DNA of 64,000 bases from Coregonus clupeaformis (taxonomy: Eukaryota; Chordata; Actinopteri; Salmoniformes; Salmonidae): the NCBI RefSeq assembly GCF_020615455.1, contig NC_059207.1, positions 31,426,643 through 31,490,642 on the forward strand, read 5' to 3'. Made by a program: the position numbers and the translations under genes. The notes beneath the pieces were generated by a model. It searched no databases and was not told the origin of the DNA. It saw nothing but the letters and a program-made list of their open reading frames with translations. Positions 10,264 to 23,459 of this stretch are shown piece after piece (positions within the stretch are counted from its first letter, which is position 1; every line of letters begins with the position of its first letter).

Positions 10264-11838
10264 CTCACAAAATAAAATATGTTGGCATTGTTAGCAGAGA
10301 AAGAATTATGGAATGCTGCTGACAATATGGAGTGGTGGGCTGGAAAACACCTCTATGTCAACACAATGATGGAGCCCACTCTAACCCCACTGATCTCCTG
10401 GATCAGTTGGAACTACTACACGTGGTACACCATAATCCTCTCTTCTTTTGTCATCCATCCCAGAGTTCGCTCTTTCCCTGCACACCGCTTATTTATTGGC
10501 TCAACCGAACACACCCAGAGTGGCGTAATGGAGTTTGCATTCTCCCTGTCAAAACGGGTTTAATCTACAGTGTTCAATAACAACCCAGCACCGCTATACT
10601 GCAGACGAGGAAGAATTCAGTGGGAGTGGTCCAAAACATTGTAACATTTGAAGAATTTCTTAATTTTATGTACTGTGATTTAAGTTACATTAATAATGTG
10701 AATTGTAAGTAAGGGATCAGGGGTTGATCTCCAAATGTTCAGTTACTGTTATCATTATTTTGTCAAGCAATAACTGAGTAAAATTTGGGGCTGATATTGC
10801 CAGCAAGGAAAACAAATTGGCTGGGTTTACGATTTGAGAAACACAAAGGCTCTTCTGATGCAATGCTACTCGTACACCTATTATTCAAATGTTAACCATT
10901 TGTTTCCCTGTGTAGATTCTGCTACTGCACCTGTAAAACTGCTAAGTCATGGTGATTTCACCTGACATTCCCAACAACAAAATAGGCCCATAGGTTATCT
11001 GATTGTGTTTAAGAAGAACGGGTTCCAACAGATTGAATTAACAGTGCATTTTTTATGTGCATTTATATGCTTTATACGCCATTGTAGTGATGTGTCGTTT
11101 TAATGTCATATGTTGAACATACTTTTACTGTCTGTCTAGAATGTTGAAATGTAATGGACTACTGAGTTCCTCCAAGCGCTCTCTCTCTCTCTAAGACAAA
11201 GGATCATCAAAGTGGCACATCACACCTAGGTACGATACCATGTGACCTCACAGGACTACAAAAGGACTCTGCTGTCTCCCCCTTTTAGCCTCTTATCCTG
11301 CTGGACCTTTCTCGATGAGGGAGAAGAACCTCCATCTTCAGTAGGCTGACCACAGGGCCTGGTCCTTCGCCTTTAAATGGCAAGAACTGGTGAACTGATA
11401 AATTAGGGAAAGTACCATTTAGGGAATAGTACCTGTAATCCAGTACAGAAATTGGGAAGGAAGAGCCCATGCACTAAACAGTCTCAGAAGGAGTTTTCAT
11501 TTAAGCTAACCTTCTTCAAAGAAAGAAGGAGAAGACAATTTAGAGCACAGCCTCTACAACCCAAAGGAGCAGCCCACGAGGGACCATCCAAACTCAGAGG
11601 AAAGGAGCAAGAAACCACCACCAAGGAACCCCTCAACTCAGGACAAAGGAGGACACACTGCCATCTTTCCTTTGTTCACCTCCATGCGGCCTAACCAGAG
11701 CCAAGGACAGACTTTGTTCACAGACAGTGTATCACATATTAATTCAGATATATTGAGGTCTCGCTTCTTGTCTTTCTATTTCCTACCTTTTCATGATCAC
11801 TAATTATGTTTGCAAATATTTTGATTAGAGTTATTATA
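10264..11838. other. Intronic stretch, no gene recognised
   Basis: About 1.6 kb of SLC6 intron. The first ~50 bases still look like the LINE 5' region. Short open frames at 10279-10580 and 11285-11694 have no recognisable motifs. A (CT)n run lies near 11180. Confidence 0.3.
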
Positions 11839-12872
11839 CACTACATGACCAAAAGTATGAGGACAGCTGCTCATCGAACATCTCATTCTAAAATCATGGA
11901 CATTAATATGGAGTTGGTCCCCCCTTTGCTGCTATAACAGCCTCCACTCTTCTGGGAAGGCTTTCCACTAGATATTGGAACATTGCTGCGGGGACTTGCT
12001 TCCATTCAGTCACAAGAGCATTAGTGAGGTTGGGCACTGATGTTGGGCGATTAGGCCTGGCTCGCATTCGGTGTTCTAATTCATCCCAAAGGTGTTCGAT
12101 GGGGTTGAGGTCAGGGCTCTATGCAGGCAAGTCAAGTTCTTCCACACCGATCTCGTCAAACCATTTCTGTATGGACCTCGCTTTGTGCACGGGGGCATTG
12201 TTATGCTGAAACAGGAAAGGGCCTTCCCCAAACTGTTGCCACAAGCAGGAAGCACAGAATCGTATAGAATGTCATTGTATGCTGTAGCGGCACTATGCAT
12301 TGGGGCAGGTAGTGTTCTCCTGGCATCCACCAAAACCAGATTCGTCCGTCGGACTGCCAGATGGTGAAGCGTGATTCATCAATCCAGAGAACGCGTTTCT
12401 ACTGCGCCAGAGTACAATGGCGGCGAGCTTTACACCACTCCAGCTTGTGTGCTGCTGCTCAGCCATGGAGCCATTCTTGTGGTGACGTTGCTTCCAGAGG
12501 CAGTTTGAAACTCGTAGCGAGTGTTGCAACAGCGAGTGTTGCCTCAGTACTCGGCGGTCCCGTTCTGTGAGCTTGTGTGGCCTACCACTTCGCAGCTGAG
12601 CCATTGTTGCTCCTAGACGTTTCCACTTCACAATAACAGCACTTACAGTTGACCGGGGCAGCTGTAGCAGGGCAAACTGACTTGTTGGAAAGGTGGCATC
12701 ATATGACGGTGCCACGTTGAAAGTCACTGAGCTCTTTTGTAAGGCCAGTGTTTGTCTATGGAGATTGCATGGCTGTGTGCTAGATTTTATATATCTGTCA
12801 GCAACGGGTGTGGCTGAAATAGCCGAATCCACTAATTTGAAGGGTTGTCCACATACTTTTGTATATATAGTG
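11839..12872 (-). mobile_element. Tc1-like transposon, degenerate
   Basis: Inverted ends (CACTACATGACCAAAAGTAT at left, complement of CATACTTTTGTATATATAGTG at right); TA on the left. Minus-strand transposase remnants are in several frames (12832-12293, 12333-12076). They include the LPRSTVSAVIVKWKRLGAT helix-turn-helix and a SPTDESGFGG region that is an out-of-frame reading of the WSDESRF block. It is the same family as 414 and 53000. Several frameshifts; inactive. Confidence 0.85.
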
Positions 12873-13261
12873 TCTGTTGAATGTATAAATAACTTGTGTT
12901 TGTCTTGTTATTCTCCAATTCCAATTTATTCTCAAATAATTCATACCTTCAGATTGATCAATTTATTACTATTGTTCTGATTTTGGTCAGCCTTCTTAGA
13001 AGACCAATTCTGTCTGAAAGGACTGGTGAACTGGACTGGACTGGACTGATGAAGGACTGGTTCACCATGAATCATTTCATAGTAATAAGAGTAGACACTA
13101 CCTTACACCATTTACATTTTCAAATAATTAACTAAGTATGAAGGGCCTATTTTGTGCGATCGAGGTTCAATGTCGAAGCAAAAAGGCTGAATCTTCCAAA
13201 GCTCTGCTCATTAAACACAACAAATGACGATTTTGTTTGTCTATATAAATCCATGCACATA

Positions 13262-14740
13262 CAGTGGAGAAAAAAAGTATTTAGTCAGCCACCAATTGTG
13301 CAAGTTCTCCCACTTAAAAAGATGAGAGAGGCCTGTAATTTTCATCATAGGTACACGTCAACTATGACAGACAAAATGAGAAAAAAAATCCAGAAAATCA
13401 CATTGTAGGATTTTTAATGAATTTATTTGCAAATTATGGTGGAAAATAAGTATTTGGTCAATAACAAAAGTTTCTCAATACTTTGTTATATACCCTTTGT
13501 TGGCAATGACACAGGTCAAACGTTTTCTGTAAGTCTTCACAAGGTTTTCACACACTGTTGCTGGTATTTTGGCCCATTCCTCCATGCAGATCTCCTCTAG
13601 AGCAGTGATGTTTTGGGGCTGTCGCTGGGCAACACGGACTTTCAACTCCCTCCAAAGATGTTCTATGGGGTTGAGATCTGGAGACTGGCTAGGCCACTCC
13701 AGAACCTTGAAATGCTTCTTACGAAGCCACTCCTTCGTTGCCCGGGCGGTGTGTTTGGGATCATTGTCATGCTGAAAGACCCAGCCACGTTTCATCTTCA
13801 ATGCCCTTGCTGATGGAAGGAGGTATTCACTCAAAATCTCACGATACATGGCCCCATTCATTCTTTCCTTTACACGGATCAGTCATCCTGGTCCCTTTGC
13901 AGAAAAACAGCCCCAAAGCATGATGTTTCCACCCCCATGCTTCACAGTAGGTATGGTGTTCTTTGGATGCAACTCAGCATTCTTTGTCCTCCAAACACGA
14001 CGAGTTGAGTTTTTACCAAAAAGTTATATTTTGGTTTCATCTGACCATATGACATTCTCCCAATCCTCTTCTGGATCATCCAAATGCACTCTAGCAAACT
14101 TCAGACGGGCCTGGACATGTACTGGCTTAAGCAGGGGGACACGTCTGGCACTGCAGGATTTGAGTCCCTGGCGGCGTAGTGTGTTACTGATGGTAGGCTT
14201 TGTTACTTTGGTCCCAGCTCTCTGCAGGTCATTCACTAGCCCCCCCCTAATTTCCTAATAATTGCTCCCACAGTTGATTTCTTCAAACCAAGCTGCTTAC
14301 CTATTGCAGATTCAGTCTTCCCAGCCTGGTGCAGGTCTACAATTTTGTTTCTGGTGTCCTTTGGTCTTGGCCATAGTGGAGTTTGGCGTGTGACTGTTTG
14401 AGGTTGTGGACAGGTGTCTTTTATACTGATAACAAGTTCAAACAGGTGCCATTAATACAGGTAACGAGTGGAGGACAGAGGAGCCTCTTAAAGAAGAAGT
14501 TACAGGTCTGTGAGTGCCAGAAATCTTGCTTGTTTGTAGGTGACCAAATACTTATTTTCCACCATAATTTGCAAATAAATTCATTAAAAATCCTACAATG
14601 TGATTTTCTGGATTTTTTTTTCTCAATTTGTCTGTCATAGTTGACGTGTACCTATGATGAAAATTACAGGCCTCTCTCATCTTTTTAAGTGGGAGAACTT
14701 GCACAATTGGTGGCTGACTAAATACTTTTTTCCCCCACTG
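13262..14740 (-). mobile_element. Tc1-like transposon (AAGTATTTAGTCAGCCACC family), degenerate
   Basis: Ends CAGTGGAGAAAAAAAG and CTTTTTTCCCCCCACTG-type between TA dinucleotides, with inner AAGTATTTGGTCA repeats. The minus-strand transposase has two readable pieces. Piece 13861-13475 covers the C-terminal 128 residues (FQHDNDPKHT, SPDLNPIEHLW). Piece 14236-14024 covers the middle up to WSDETKI. The part between and the N-terminus are frameshifted, and the HTH region is shortened. A smaller copy of this family is at 28164. Confidence 0.88.
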
Positions 14741-14742
14741 TA

Positions 14743-16400
14743 CATACACACACACACACACACACAATTCCCCAACCTCTGAGGAATTACAAGACACATC
14801 TCAGGGACACCAGGATATCAAGGAGACAATCAGCCAAAACATACAGTACAAGTGAGGCCGCTCGAAATATAAATAAAACAAAGCAAATCTTGGTCTAACA
14901 AATAAAATACAACATGTGCACCCAAACCAGAGGGTTTTTAGACATAAAGCATTTTGCAAAGGAAGAACTGTCAGCTCAGTTTGAGCTGCTGTGAAACTGG
15001 AGAGAACCATGAACCATCAAACATAGTTGTATAGAATGTGAGATTATGAGTTTGGTGTATGATCAAATGTATGACAAGCTCAACCACAGAAGTGAAAAAT
15101 TATATATTACTCTATGGAATTACAAAATGACAAATTACATTACAAATACAACCCACAGATAAAGATACAATGTTGGGTCAGGAGAGGAATGGGGTAGAGG
15201 ATTTTACGATGATACATTCATAAACTACTAAGTAAGTATACTGTAGGACATTAGTCCAGAGTGAAAATTGGGTTGGTTGAGCAGGGGAGAAGTGGGAGAA
15301 CTGATGACAGAAATATCAGTTACCATGTGTTGTATAGTAATATACATTAAAAATATATATACAGAAAGAACTACCTGCTTTTGGCCCTCGCTTAGCACAG
15401 AGCCATTACCAGGCTGAAATGAGCGATAAATCAAGGGACGGACCCAAAAGTTTTGACCGGGTAGACTATCTCTGTCTTTGAGGAGATAAAAAACTATGGA
15501 GAAAAAGTCTTCAGTTAGAACAGGTGACAGAATACCTTATTGATTCAAACCCAAAATGATCAATGGCTGTTGATGGCTGGGCTCTTGTACATTGAGGGAG
15601 CATTAGGTGAATGCTAGTGTTCTGTAGATCCACACATTCCACAGTCAAAAATAGTGCAATCTTCCAGACTACCAGAGTCAGAGGCCATTTGGTGTTCAAG
15701 GGCATTTGGATTTAACCAATCAGAATTATTCAGTATGATTTGAAACATATTCAACTCTCTAAATAGTGAGAGTTTTATTATCTAACAGTGTCCCTACTGG
15801 ACTGCAGAACGAGATCCAGGCAGAAAGTTTGAAATCTTTAACTTAGATGGAAAGCAGTGCCCTGCAGTTGACACTAGAAATAGAACATACTTTGCTCTCA
15901 TCTCTCATGTGATAAGTAAAACACTGAGGACTTTGAAGGGATTTGTTTGGAGCTACTGATCCTATAAGCTAATTTGATATGTCAAAAATGAATTTGTTTC
16001 AGGGTTTTTTTCTGATACAAATGTTGTGAATTTGTGGATATCAAGAACACATGCTGAATCACCCATATTTGATTCCAAATTAATATTAGAATTGGCTACT
16101 GTTATACGTTCAGAATGTACTCCATTTCACTCCTTCAGTAATTTAACGTGTCAGCTCTTAGCCCCCACTGTATCGGAGTAGATCAAAACAACTCTTCCAG
16201 AAAAGTATGGGCTAAAGAATTTGAGAAATTAATTCAGGCACTACAATGTAAATTGTACAAGGTCTCAGCCATCAACAAAGCATCTGAAATCATTTGGTTT
16301 TGTGACAGATGTTTTATTTAATGAAATCACACTCAATACAATACACATCATTGATTAAACAAGCAGGCACAGGCGGTTCTCAGGATAATGTGTGTTCCTA
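14743..16400. other. Intronic stretch with a (CA)n run
   Basis: A short (CA)n microsatellite at about 14750-14766 follows the Tc1 end. The rest shows no gene, RNA or recognised repeat. Confidence 0.35.
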
Positions 16401-16407
16401 TTACCAT

Positions 16408-19400
16408 AGTCCAGCAAAATGAGGGGGGCATGTCCAGGGGTAATCAAATTAGGTAATTAAATGAGATTATCAAGTGGTTTCAACCATAATTGTAAACATC
16501 CGGTTTGTGGGGGACTGATTTGGGGGGTTGGTAATTAGGTTTAGTTATGTTAATTAAGACTCTATAAATTAGGGTGAATTAGGTTTGTGTGTGATTGATG
16601 TCTGTTTATATCATATGATGTAATGTCAGGTAGAACATGACCCGGGAGTCTTGATTTATGACCGCAGATGTGAAATCTGTGATTAGAGACTATTTCTATA
16701 GAAGGGTGTTTGCACTTACAAGAAGATTATCTTACACATATTAACACATGTAACATGTAAAATATTATTAGAATAAATGTGTAAGATCATTGAAGTTCTC
16801 TTGCACATATGAATAATTAATTAATTAATATTAATATAATTATATCCACTGATACTACAGACAACAGTTTTCAAGAAGTTACATTGGTGACGGAAAATGT
16901 CAGATACGCAAAGACCTACATCATCACATCTTTCCCATTGTGGTCAGTGAAGCTTATGTTAGGAACTCAGTCCTGCCAGTGACCAATTGACAGGTCTTAA
17001 TCCTACAGGGCTCCCTGTTAACCTACAAGTGAATATACCACTTATCCCAACAGAGGTGGGGTGAAAAGTTGGAGAAATTGGTATAGGGGAGGTTGGGGTA
17101 CTTTTCTGAACGGTCTTTTCACTCACGGGATACAGTAGCTCACCCCGAGAAGGGTTAAATCTGCATAAACATTGTGGATTCGCTGTTACCTTAAGACAAG
17201 ACAGGCCCTCTCTAGACCCCTTTGTAAATAAGGGGTGGTGTGTCTGGACTTCTAGCTGTAGCCTGGTTGTGAGTCTGGGTGGTAGATGTAAATGGGGAGA
17301 AAGGGGGTGACATGTTCAAGTGGATGTTGTCGGATGGTACTAATGTTGATAACCTCAAAGTCTGGGTTCACATAGAATTGATTAATAATGTTACCTCAAA
17401 ATGTAAAATGCATAAGGGTATGTTTACACACAAATACCTGTAAGTACTATGAACATATTACATTAAAAATATTATTAGATCAGATTTAAGGTCACAAAGG
17501 ATCTCTTTCACACAACTATATCCACCATACATCTGTTTTCTTGAATTAAGGATTATTTTACATCCCATACACTAATTCTAGTAATTTAAATACAGTTTAC
17601 AGTAGCTTGGTGGTAGTTGAACTAAATTCAAATCTTGATAGTGTTTTCAGTAGTTAATTACTTTTCCCCCCATGTATCGGTGTAGATAACAACTGAAACT
17701 ACACACTACTTTTTTTGTTGCTAAAATAAAATGTGTGAAGTAGGAATTAAATGTCCTTTATCTTTCGGCATCAGAGCTGCCTAATTTTCATTTGAGTCCA
17801 TATTGAACTGTTCTTGCTATTTGTAGTCTAAGACATTTCAGATTTAGATGATAATTTATCACAAAGTAGTTTGGATGTAGTGAACAACTTTTTCAAACTG
17901 ACTTTAGTTAAGTCAATTACATTTTCTTAAGGTTAGCTTTAGTGTAGCTTAACTTCTTCCAGTGTGAAGAAATTGGTAGTTTGGTAAACTATATATTTTC
18001 AGAGTAGCTTCCCCGAACACTGACTATATACAGTATACAGTGCATTCGGAAAGTATTCAGACCCCTTCCCTTTTTCACATTTTGTTACATTACAGCCTTA
18101 TTCTAAAATGGATTAAATTACTTTTTCCCATCATCAATATACACACACAATACCCCATAATGACAAAGTGAAATCAGTTTAGAAACTTTTGCTAATTTAT
18201 ACGTAAAAAAAAAACTGAAATACATTATTTACATTAGTATTCAGACCCTTTGCTATGAGACTCAAAATTGAGCTCAGGTGCATCCTGTTTCCATTGATCA
18301 TCCTTCAGATGTTTTTAAAACTTGATTGGAGTCCACATGTGGTAAATTCAATTGATTGGACATGATTTGGAAAGGCACACACCTGTCTATATAAGGTCCC
18401 ACAGTTGAGCAGGCCATGAGGTCGAAGGAATTGTCCGTAGAGCTCTGAGACAGGATTGTGTCGAGGCACAGATCCGGGGAAGGGTACCAAAACATTTCTG
18501 CAGCATTGAAGGTCCCCAAGAACACAGTGGCCTCCATCACTCTTAAATGGAAGAAGTTTGGAACCACCTAGACTCGTCCTAGAGCTGGCCGCCCGGTCAA
18601 ACTGAGCAATCGGGGGAGAAGGGCCTTGATCAGGGTGGTGACAAAGAACCCGATTGTCACTCTGACAGAGCTCCAGAGTTCCTCTTGGGAGATGGGAGAA
18701 CCTTCCAGAAGGACAACCATCCCTGCAGCACTCCACCAATCAGGATTTTATGGTAGAGTGGCCAGACGGAAGCCACTCCTCAGTAAAAGGCACATGACAG
18801 CCCACTTGGAGTTTTCCAAAAGGCACCTAAAGGACTCTCAGACCAAGAGAAACAAGATTCTCTGGTCTGATGAAACCAAGACTGAACTCTTTGGCCTGAA
18901 TGCCAAGCGTCACGTCTGGAGGTGAAGCATGGTGGTGGCAGCATCATGCTGTGGGGATGTTTTTCAGCGGCGGGGACTGGGAGACTAGTCAGGATCGAGG
19001 GAAAGATGAACGGAACAAAAGTACAGAGAGATCCTTGATGAAAACCTGCTCCAGAGCGCTCAGGACCTCAGACTGGGGCGAAGGTTCACCTTCCAACAGG
19101 ACAATGACCCTAAGCACACAGCCAAGACAACGCAGGAGTGGCTTCGGGACAAGTCTCTGAATGTCCTTGAGTGGCCCAGTCAGAGCCCGGACTTGAACCC
19201 GATCGAACATCTCTGGAGAGACCTGCCACTGTGTTCTATATATATGCAGAGATATATCTGTAACTCCCCATGTACTCTCCTAAGATTGTACTTTTCTATA
19301 CCATGTATCATATGACCGTGTACAAAAAACACTTACATATTCGTTTAGTTCCAGTCAAAACAGCTCATAAAAAGTATGTTAGTGCTATGAACACTTGGTA

Positions 19401-19770
19401 ATTCCTATAATATCCTCCAATATTCTATATGTGCAACTTTATATGGTATTTGGGTTGCTATAAAATTTGGTCTGAAGTAACGTTGAGGATTTGAGCATGC
19501 TTTTTGAAGTATCTTGCCATTGGCCCTACCACTCCCATTGTTTCACTAGCAGTGATGCTAATGCTGGCTGAGGGTAAGTAAATAAAGAAAACTAAGCCAT
19601 ATTTTTGGTCATTGTCTCTCGGAATCAATGGATGAATCACTTTGTTAATAAAATTAAGTTTATTCAAAATGTTGGTGTACCACCCCTTTAAATGGCAGTA
19701 GTTTTTACCACATAAATATGACAAAAGTTATATTTATTTCAAAATTCAAAAAACTAAATAATAAAGAGTT
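16408..19770 (+). repeat. Left arm of a large interrupted inverted repeat
   Basis: Blocks of this interval match the reverse complement of 24240-27458 in matching order. Block pairs are 16408-16935 with 26855-27458, 17118-17160 with 26805-26845, 17965-18036 with 26742-26802, and 19245-19770 with 24240-24765. Left-arm extras are about 0.8 kb at 17160-17965 and a truncated Tc1 at 18038-19230. No protein-coding frame belongs to the shared parts. Similarity was judged by eye at roughly 80-90 percent in the best blocks. Confidence 0.8.
18038..19230 (+). mobile_element. Tc1-like transposon (CAGTGCATTCGGAAAG family), 3' truncated
   Basis: Left end CAGTGCATTCGGAAAGTATT after a TA. The plus-strand transposase is split over frames: RRTTIPAALHQ, then LWSDETKTELFGLN near 18870, and the FQQDNDPKHTA and SPDLNPIEHLW regions near 19090-19215. 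The element stops just after the Glu box and the right terminus is absent. Family copies are at 33050 and 41708. Confidence 0.88.
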
Positions 19771-21560
19771 TACAACTTCTTATAAGTTTAGAATCACTGT
19801 CTCTGGTGAATATTGAGAATTGGTTCTCTCTGAAGTTAATCTGATTGTTCAATATTAACATAAAAATTGACATAAAAATGTAAGATAACATTATGAAGTA
19901 TGGTATTACAATGTTCAACTGCATTATTTCGAAGTATGGTTTAGGAAAATAGCACAACGTTTGATTTCTTATTTAGTATTTTAAAAGAATGCCAGTTAAC
20001 CGTCAGAACATAGTTAGTATTGGGGTTAGTTTTGTAAAAGCAATACAATGAAGTAACGTGTTCATTATGTCAAATCCATTTCTTTAGAAAAAATCATAAC
20101 CGCTTAGCCTCAGGGTGTTGTGTAGATATGGGATTTTGATTGTAGCATGTGTTCAGGGCTCTTAATTAAAAAATTTCATTGGTAACACTGGTGCTCTCAA
20201 CTTTAAAAAGTCAGGAGCACAACATAAAATTTAGGAGCACCTGAAAATCTGATTTTTTTTTTGGCTCAGACACACCAATAGCATTTGCTGGCCGAGTATA
20301 CTTAGCACCTATGAACAGAGTGCCGGGCCATAATTTGTGAACCGAGTGCGCACCGATTATACATGTAGAATAGCGTGAAAATAAGTATTTGGACAAATTC
20401 ACTTTTATTGTATTACATTTTGTCAAAAGTTTAGTATTTGGGCCTATATTCCTAACACGCAATGACTACATTGTGACTCTACAAACTTGTTGGATGCATT
20501 TGTAGTTTGTTTTGGTTATGTAAGTGAAGCTAAAACTTTTAATTTGGTTCTACACTTCAGCATTTTGGATTAAGCGTTTTATGAGGCGACAATACAGAAT
20601 GTCACCTTTTATTTGAGGGTATTTTCATACATATCGATTTTACAGTTTAGAAATGAATAGACATTATGTACTTTAGATAGATCCCCATTTGAAAATGTCA
20701 TAAGTATTTGGACAAATTCACTTATAGTGTATTACATTGTAGCCAAAAGTTTAGTATTTCGGCCCCATGTTCCTGACACGCAATGACTACATCAAGCTTG
20801 TGACTTTACAAACATGTTGGATGTATTTGCAGTTTGTTTTGAAAACAGAAAGCGAGTTGTTATTGGCAAAGAGGTTACAGAAGTCTAGTGTCATACATTG
20901 CTTACCCACACTTTGATGTTACAACTCAATGATATAATGGTTCTCAATGTCTGGACATGTTTACAATCCATATAGTGTGAACAGTGGTTTCCAAAACGTT
21001 ATTAGCAAATATAATTTTAATCCCACCTATTTCAAATTCCCCCACCTGTTCACAAATCTTTGACATTCATGAACCTTCACTCTTTAACATCACCTTCAAA
21101 AACTAAATTGTTATTCTCAATGTCTATTGTTATTCTCAATGGCTTAGCTGGCTAGATAGACATTTAAAAAATACAATGTTTTGGGGTTTATTCCAAATCT
21201 ACTTGCGACACGTGGTAGTACATTAACAAGGTAATATACAACTTAAATACTAAAATTATCAAACATTTTCACAATGTACAAATAAAATGAACCCTCATAC
21301 TACCAACATATGTCACATACATGGATTACCAACTGGGGTCATTTCGACCCCAAGAAGAAACTATTGGAAAAAGCAACAATCACAGTAAACTATCAACTTA
21401 ATTCTTATCAAAACATCATTAGACGCAAATAATAAATATCTGAAATAAAAAACAAAACAGACTGTTATTTTAGCAAAACTACAGTTAATGTGCATATTCT
21501 GTAAAACAAAAATATACATTTTCCCTTAAATATTGTGCAGCTTTTTTCCAAAGTGCAATC
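19771..21560. other. Spacer of the inverted repeat, no gene
   Basis: AT-rich sequence between the arms. It contains the duplicated fish repeat at 20382-20840. Nothing else was recognised; open frames are short and without motifs. Confidence 0.35.
20382..20840 (+). repeat. Fish repeat (AAGTATTTGGACAAATTCACT), two direct copies
   Basis: Two copies of about 135 bp start near 20382 and 20701, about 319 bp apart. Each runs from AAGTATTTGGACAAATTCAC through CACGCAATGACTACAT to GCAGTTTGTTTTG or a close variant. I know this as a dispersed fish repeat. The spacing may be one unit of a tandem array or part of one element with internal repeats. Confidence 0.6.
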
Positions 21561-21561
21561 C

Positions 21562-22215
21562 ACTGTTACAGGAGGGGGTCGCAGTTCCGGAGCGACCCAC
21601 TAGGTGTCATCCTCCGACAACCTTAGGCACCTCCTCACTCACAGTCGAGACTAATCATCTTCCTATTGGTGTCCCCTGTGTATTTATGCCCTCACTTCCC
21701 TGTGTTCCCTTGCTCAATTTTCTCTGCTAGTTTCACTATGCCAAGCAGTACTAATCAGTGTCTGATCACGGGACGTATGGACAGGTACGTGAGAAGTGTT
21801 CTCCCTGTATATTTATTATTTCAGTCATAGTTAGTATTTCGTTTTTTATTTATTTAATTTTTTTAATTTTTTGTCATTTAGCAGATGCTCTTATCCAGAG
21901 CGACTTACAGTTAGTGAGTGCATACATTTTTTAATTTTTTAATTTTTTCATACTTGCGCCCCGTGGGAATCGAACCCACAACCCTGGCGTTGCAAACGCC
22001 ATGCTCTACCAACTGAGATACATCCCTACCGGCCATTCCCTCCCCTACCCTGGACGACGCTGGGCCAATTGTGCGCCGCCTGTTTTTGGGGTCTTATTTG
22101 CTCCGCCTTTCTTTTTTGTGTAAAGTCCGTTATTTTGGACCATCAGTAAAGTTCCTTGTTTCACCATCTCTGCCTACTGCCTACTGTCTAACCTGCACCT
22201 CACACCAACCCTTAC
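21562..22215 (+). repeat. 5' LTR of a Ty3/gypsy-like element (SINE inside)
   Basis: Starts TGTTACAGGAGGGGG and ends CACCAACCCTTACA. Its second half (GGACAGGTACGTGAGAAGTG through CCTTACA) is repeated at 23939-24207. A SINE interrupts it at about 21875-22030. TG...CA ends fit an LTR. A gag-like ATG follows 17 bases later. Confidence 0.75.
21875..22030 (-). repeat. tRNA-Ala-like SINE inside the LTR
   Basis: The minus strand reads CAACTGAG-type tRNA head with CGTTTGCAACGCC (anticodon arm) and GGTTCGATTCCCAC (B box), then TCGCTCTGGATAAGAGCATC at the tail. It is the same family as 26871 and 48835. Confidence 0.8.
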
Positions 22216-22231
22216 AGAAAACTGAGCCACT

Positions 22232-23046
22232 ATGGACCCAGCGGAGGCAGCACAGTATCATAGCGCATTGGAAACGCAAGGAGCCATGCTGAACCAGCAC
22301 GACCGCAGTCTGCAGCAGATCACGAGAATCTCCGCCAGCTGACGATCGCCGTGCAGAGCCGGGTGGACATCCGACCAGCACCGGTATCCGGCGGAGCGGA
22401 AGCCGCGTCTCCAGTCTCGCCTGCGACATCGCGGGAACCCCGCCTACCACCTCCGGAGAGGTACGACGGACGTCCAGAGGGCTGCAGGGAATTCCTCACC
22501 CAGTGTTCCCTGATATTCAGCCTACAACCCTCCTCATTCCCGACGGAGCAGGGCGGCCTACATTATCACTCTGTTGACGGGTTGGGCCCTTTCCTGGGCT
22601 ACCGCGGAGTGGGAGAGCCAAACTCCGGCGTGCTCCGATTGCTACCTATTCACCCGGGAGCTACGCAAGGTGTTGCCGCCCTGCTCGTCCTTTACGCTCA
22701 GGGTTTATCATAGGGGATGAAGGACAAACTCTCCTTCAGGGAGCTGCCTGAGCGACTGGACGGCCTCGTTGACCTCTCGGTGCGGGTAGACAATCAGCGT
22801 CGTGAAAGGGCGCACAACAGAGGCATGACGCAAGGCGCGCCTCCGTGTCCCCCTATCAGCCCGGAGGCTTTCCCCCGATTCAGGGAGGAGACGCCTCAGG
22901 AGGAGGCTATGCAGCTGGGTGCGGCGCACTTGTCCAGGATGGAGAGGCAGAGGCATCTGCGCCAGGGACGTTGCCTGTACTGCGGCCAGACAGGTCACCA
23001 CTGCGAATCATGCCCGGAGAAGCCGGGAAACGGGAGGGCTCGCTAG
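22232..23046 (+). pseudogene. Gypsy-like gag remnant with CCHC zinc knuckle
   Basis: Begins ATGGACCCAGCGGAG soon after the LTR. Frames are broken (22351-22713, 22717-23046). The last part reads CLYCGQTGHHCESC, a C-x2-C-x4-H-x4-C zinc knuckle that binds RNA in gag proteins. GC content is clearly higher than its surroundings, as expected for a recently arrived retroelement. The ORF has at least one stop or frameshift in the capsid region (a tag at 22711). No active protein is expected. Confidence 0.75.
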
Positions 23047-23459
23047 TATCGGGAGGGGTGCAAGCGAGCCGGAACCGAAACCCCAACTCCAGACACTCCC
23101 AGACTTTTCTCCCCGTAAGGGTTCAGTGGGATCCCTCTCTGAGCCGGTTCCGGTCATGGGCCTGGACGGCTGGTGGTTGGGGTCGGGCTTCATCACCCGG
23201 CGCACTGTTCCCGTGCGTGTCCGGGTGGCGGGGGGGCTATGGGAGGACATCCAGTTTTTCATTGTGGACTCTCCGGAGTGTCCCCACCGGAGAGAGGGAT
23301 GATCCCATTGTCCCCAACGCCATGATTGCTGCCCCAGTTTCGTAGGGAATCGATAGGCTGGTCAGATCGGGGAGGACGTACGTACCAAAGCGTCTGAGAT
23401 TGGAGTTCCTGCGTAAGAGGTTCTGGTGACCATCTGCTGAGGGGGATACGCGCGCCTTC
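23046..23459 (+). pseudogene. Gypsy-like pol remnant: protease edge joined to integrase start
   Basis: Between gag and integrase only about 0.4 kb remains, where protease, reverse transcriptase and RNase H should need over 2 kb. Translations in shifting frames give VRVRVAGGLWEDIQFFIVD (typical of the protease region of fish gypsy elements). Soon after comes a piece resembling the integrase N-terminus. A large internal deletion is the simplest reading. Confidence 0.6.

Noticed and set aside
18305..18739. 144-codon minus-strand frame
   Set aside because: Antisense to the transposase remnant at 18038-19230.
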